Source: Candidatus Roizmanbacteria bacterium CG_4_10_14_0_8_um_filter_39_9
Lineage (GTDB): Bacteria > Patescibacteriota > Microgenomatia > UBA1406 > GWC2-37-13
Direction of reading: 5' to 3'
Assembly (NCBI GenBank): GCA_002784505.1
Contig: PFLF01000005.1
Location: 1-7,165, forward strand
Length of the DNA stretch: 7,165 bases
Part shown: positions 6,171 through 7,165 of the stretch, one piece after another
Position numbering within the stretch: position 1 is the stretch's first letter
How the letters are laid out: the number at the start of each line of letters is the position of its first letter
Notes under the pieces: generated by a model
Told to the model about the DNA's origin: nothing
Databases searched by the model: none
The model's input: the letters and a program-made list of their open reading frames with translations, nothing else
Position numbers and translations under genes: made by a program

Positions 6171-7165
6171 TTTTCATTTGTGAAATAATGATTTCGGCAT
6201 ATGCTTTTGCCCATGTTTCAGCATCAACAACATCTTTAAGTGTTGGATTCTGTATTGCTGTATGTGCATCCATTGTATTTTTAATGACTTGCGGGATATC
6301 AACAAATGTAATTTTTCCGGCATGAAAATATTTAACGGCAGTTTCATCTGCTCCGTGTAAGACGGCGGGCATTGTCCCTCCCTTTATTATTGCGTCAAAC
6401 CCAAGTTGTAACCCGGGAAATTTTGCAAATGGGGCTTTTTCAAAACTTAGTGTTTTGCCACTAAGTTCAATGCTTTTTGTAACTCTCATCTCTTTTCTTA
6501 GCGGGTAAAAAAGTGCGTACTGGATATAACGTTTCATATCTGGTGTTCCGAGTTCTGTGATAATGCTTCCATCTTTAAATTCAACCAGCGAATGACAAAT
6601 ATACTCAGGATGAACAACTACCGAAATCTGTTCCGGCAAAACACCAAATAGCCATCTCGCCTCAATAATTTCAAAGCTCTTATTTAAACAGGTGGCGCTA
6701 TCTACCATGATTTTATTTCCCAAATCCCAGACCGGACGGTTTTGCATATCTTTAAAGGTTACTTTGTGCAGATCTTTCGTTTTCATCCGTGCAATTGAAC
6801 CTTTTCCCATCGTCAGGATGAGCTTTTTTATCTCCTCTTTTTTTCCGCTTTTCATCGATTGAAAAAGAGCAGAGTGTTCGGAGTCAATTGGAACGATGTT
6901 AACTTTGTGTTTTTTAGCCTCTGCGACGACCAACTCTCCTGCAATAACCAATACCTCTTTTGTTGCGAGGGCAATATCTTTTCCGCTTCTTATGGCGGCT
7001 AATGTTGGGGCAAGCCCCACCATTCCAACAACAGCAACTACTATCATATCGGCTTGCTTCATGGTTGCTAAAGAAATCAGCTTTGTTTCTCCTAAGCCGT
7101 ATGAGATTGGTTTAAATTCTCGAACCTGATCTTTGAGCAAATCCCTGTTCGTATATGCTGAAAGT
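6163..7165 (-). CDS. dxr: DXP reductoisomerase, N-terminal end outside the window
   Basis: This enzyme carries out NADPH- and metal-dependent rearrangement and reduction of DXP to methylerythritol 4-phosphate, the committed MEP step. The frame is open to the edge, with LSAYTNRDLL encoded by its first complete codons, so the start and the GSTGSIG-type NADPH loop lie outside; about 333 of roughly 380-400 residues are present. Counting from TTG 7140 as residue 1, IDSEH at 85-89 and E157 match the metal ligands Asp150, Glu152 and Glu231 of E. coli. VDSATCLNK at 146-154 keeps Ser222, Asn227 and Lys228, and HPEYICHSLVEF and LGTPDM follow. Two expected residues are absent: TGSGGPF is TMGKGSI at 110-116 (Ser186 becomes Gly), and the flexible-loop HPNW is RPVW at 135-138 (His209 becomes Arg). 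The stop overlaps ispD by 8 bases. TTG 7140 is an internal Leu codon, not the start. Confidence 0.94.
   Translation of the reverse strand, partial: LSAYTNRDLLKDQVREFKPISYGLGETKLISLATMKQADMIVVAVVGMVGLAPTLAAIRSGKDIALATKEVLVIAGELVVAEAKKHKVNIVPIDSEHSALFQSMKSGKKEEIKKLILTMGKGSIARMKTKDLHKVTFKDMQNRPVWDLGNKIMVDSATCLNKSFEIIEARWLFGVLPEQISVVVHPEYICHSLVEFKDGSIITELGTPDMKRYIQYALFYPLRKEMRVTKSIELSGKTLSFEKAPFAKFPGLQLGFDAIIKGGTMPAVLHGADETAVKYFHAGKITFVDIPQVIKNTMDAHTAIQNPTLKDVVDAETWAKAYAEIIISQMKNE

Noticed and set aside
7138..7140. TTG as the start codon of dxr
   Set aside because: The frame continues upstream to the edge and encodes conserved DXR sequence (LSAYTNRDLL), so this is an internal Leu codon.
1..7165. 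Alternative genetic code with UGA read as Gly
   Set aside because: TGA ends ispD, ispF, mvaK1 and the Nudix gene at positions that fit family lengths and ATGA overlaps, and the genes read through with the standard bacterial code.

Overview
The window is a single, almost gap-free block of nine genes, all on the minus strand and transcribed from the right edge to the left edge. In transcription order they are dxr (5' end outside the window), ispD, ispF, ispE, ispG, mevalonate kinase, a second GHMP kinase that is probably phosphomevalonate kinase, an IPP-isomerase-like Nudix protein, and diphosphomevalonate decarboxylase (3' end outside the window). The junctions are either short overlaps (three are ATGA stop/start overlaps) or gaps of at most 12 bases. 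No intergenic stretch, promoter, terminator, RNA gene, mobile element or CRISPR array is visible. The genes look like one polycistronic operon that extends beyond both edges.

The right-hand part (about 3044-7165) is a methylerythritol phosphate (MEP) cluster. It covers DXP reductoisomerase through HMBPP synthase, every step between DXP and HMBPP. The left-hand part (1-3031) is the lower mevalonate (MVA) route: two GHMP kinases, a Nudix protein in the place of an isomerase, and the decarboxylase that makes IPP. Bacteria normally use one route; here genes of both are interleaved in one transcription unit. The window does not contain dxs or ispH for the MEP route, or HMG-CoA synthase and reductase for the MVA route. 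Whether either route is complete therefore depends on sequence outside it.

The MEP enzymes are recognisable along their length, but several depart from textbook active-site residues. DXR has lost the Ser of the substrate phosphate loop and the flexible-loop His. IspF is of a variant type that I recall from chlamydiae. IspE lacks the His of its DGYH motif. IspD lacks the PKQ motif but keeps a Lys there. IspG keeps all its iron-sulfur ligands. The Nudix protein keeps the metal-site residues of type 1 IPP isomerase but has Ser in place of the catalytic Cys, and it carries a complete Nudix hydrolase box.

The organism cannot be named from this sequence. It is a low-to-moderate GC bacterium (about 32% in one 60-base line of ispE and 50% in one line of mvaD, counted by hand) with Lys-rich proteins, very tight gene packing and almost no Shine-Dalgarno sequences. 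TGA serves as a stop in four of the eight complete gene ends, so the code that reads UGA as Gly, known in some candidate phyla, does not apply. An uncultured lineage with a compact genome, such as a Candidate Phyla Radiation member, would fit, but this is inference only.
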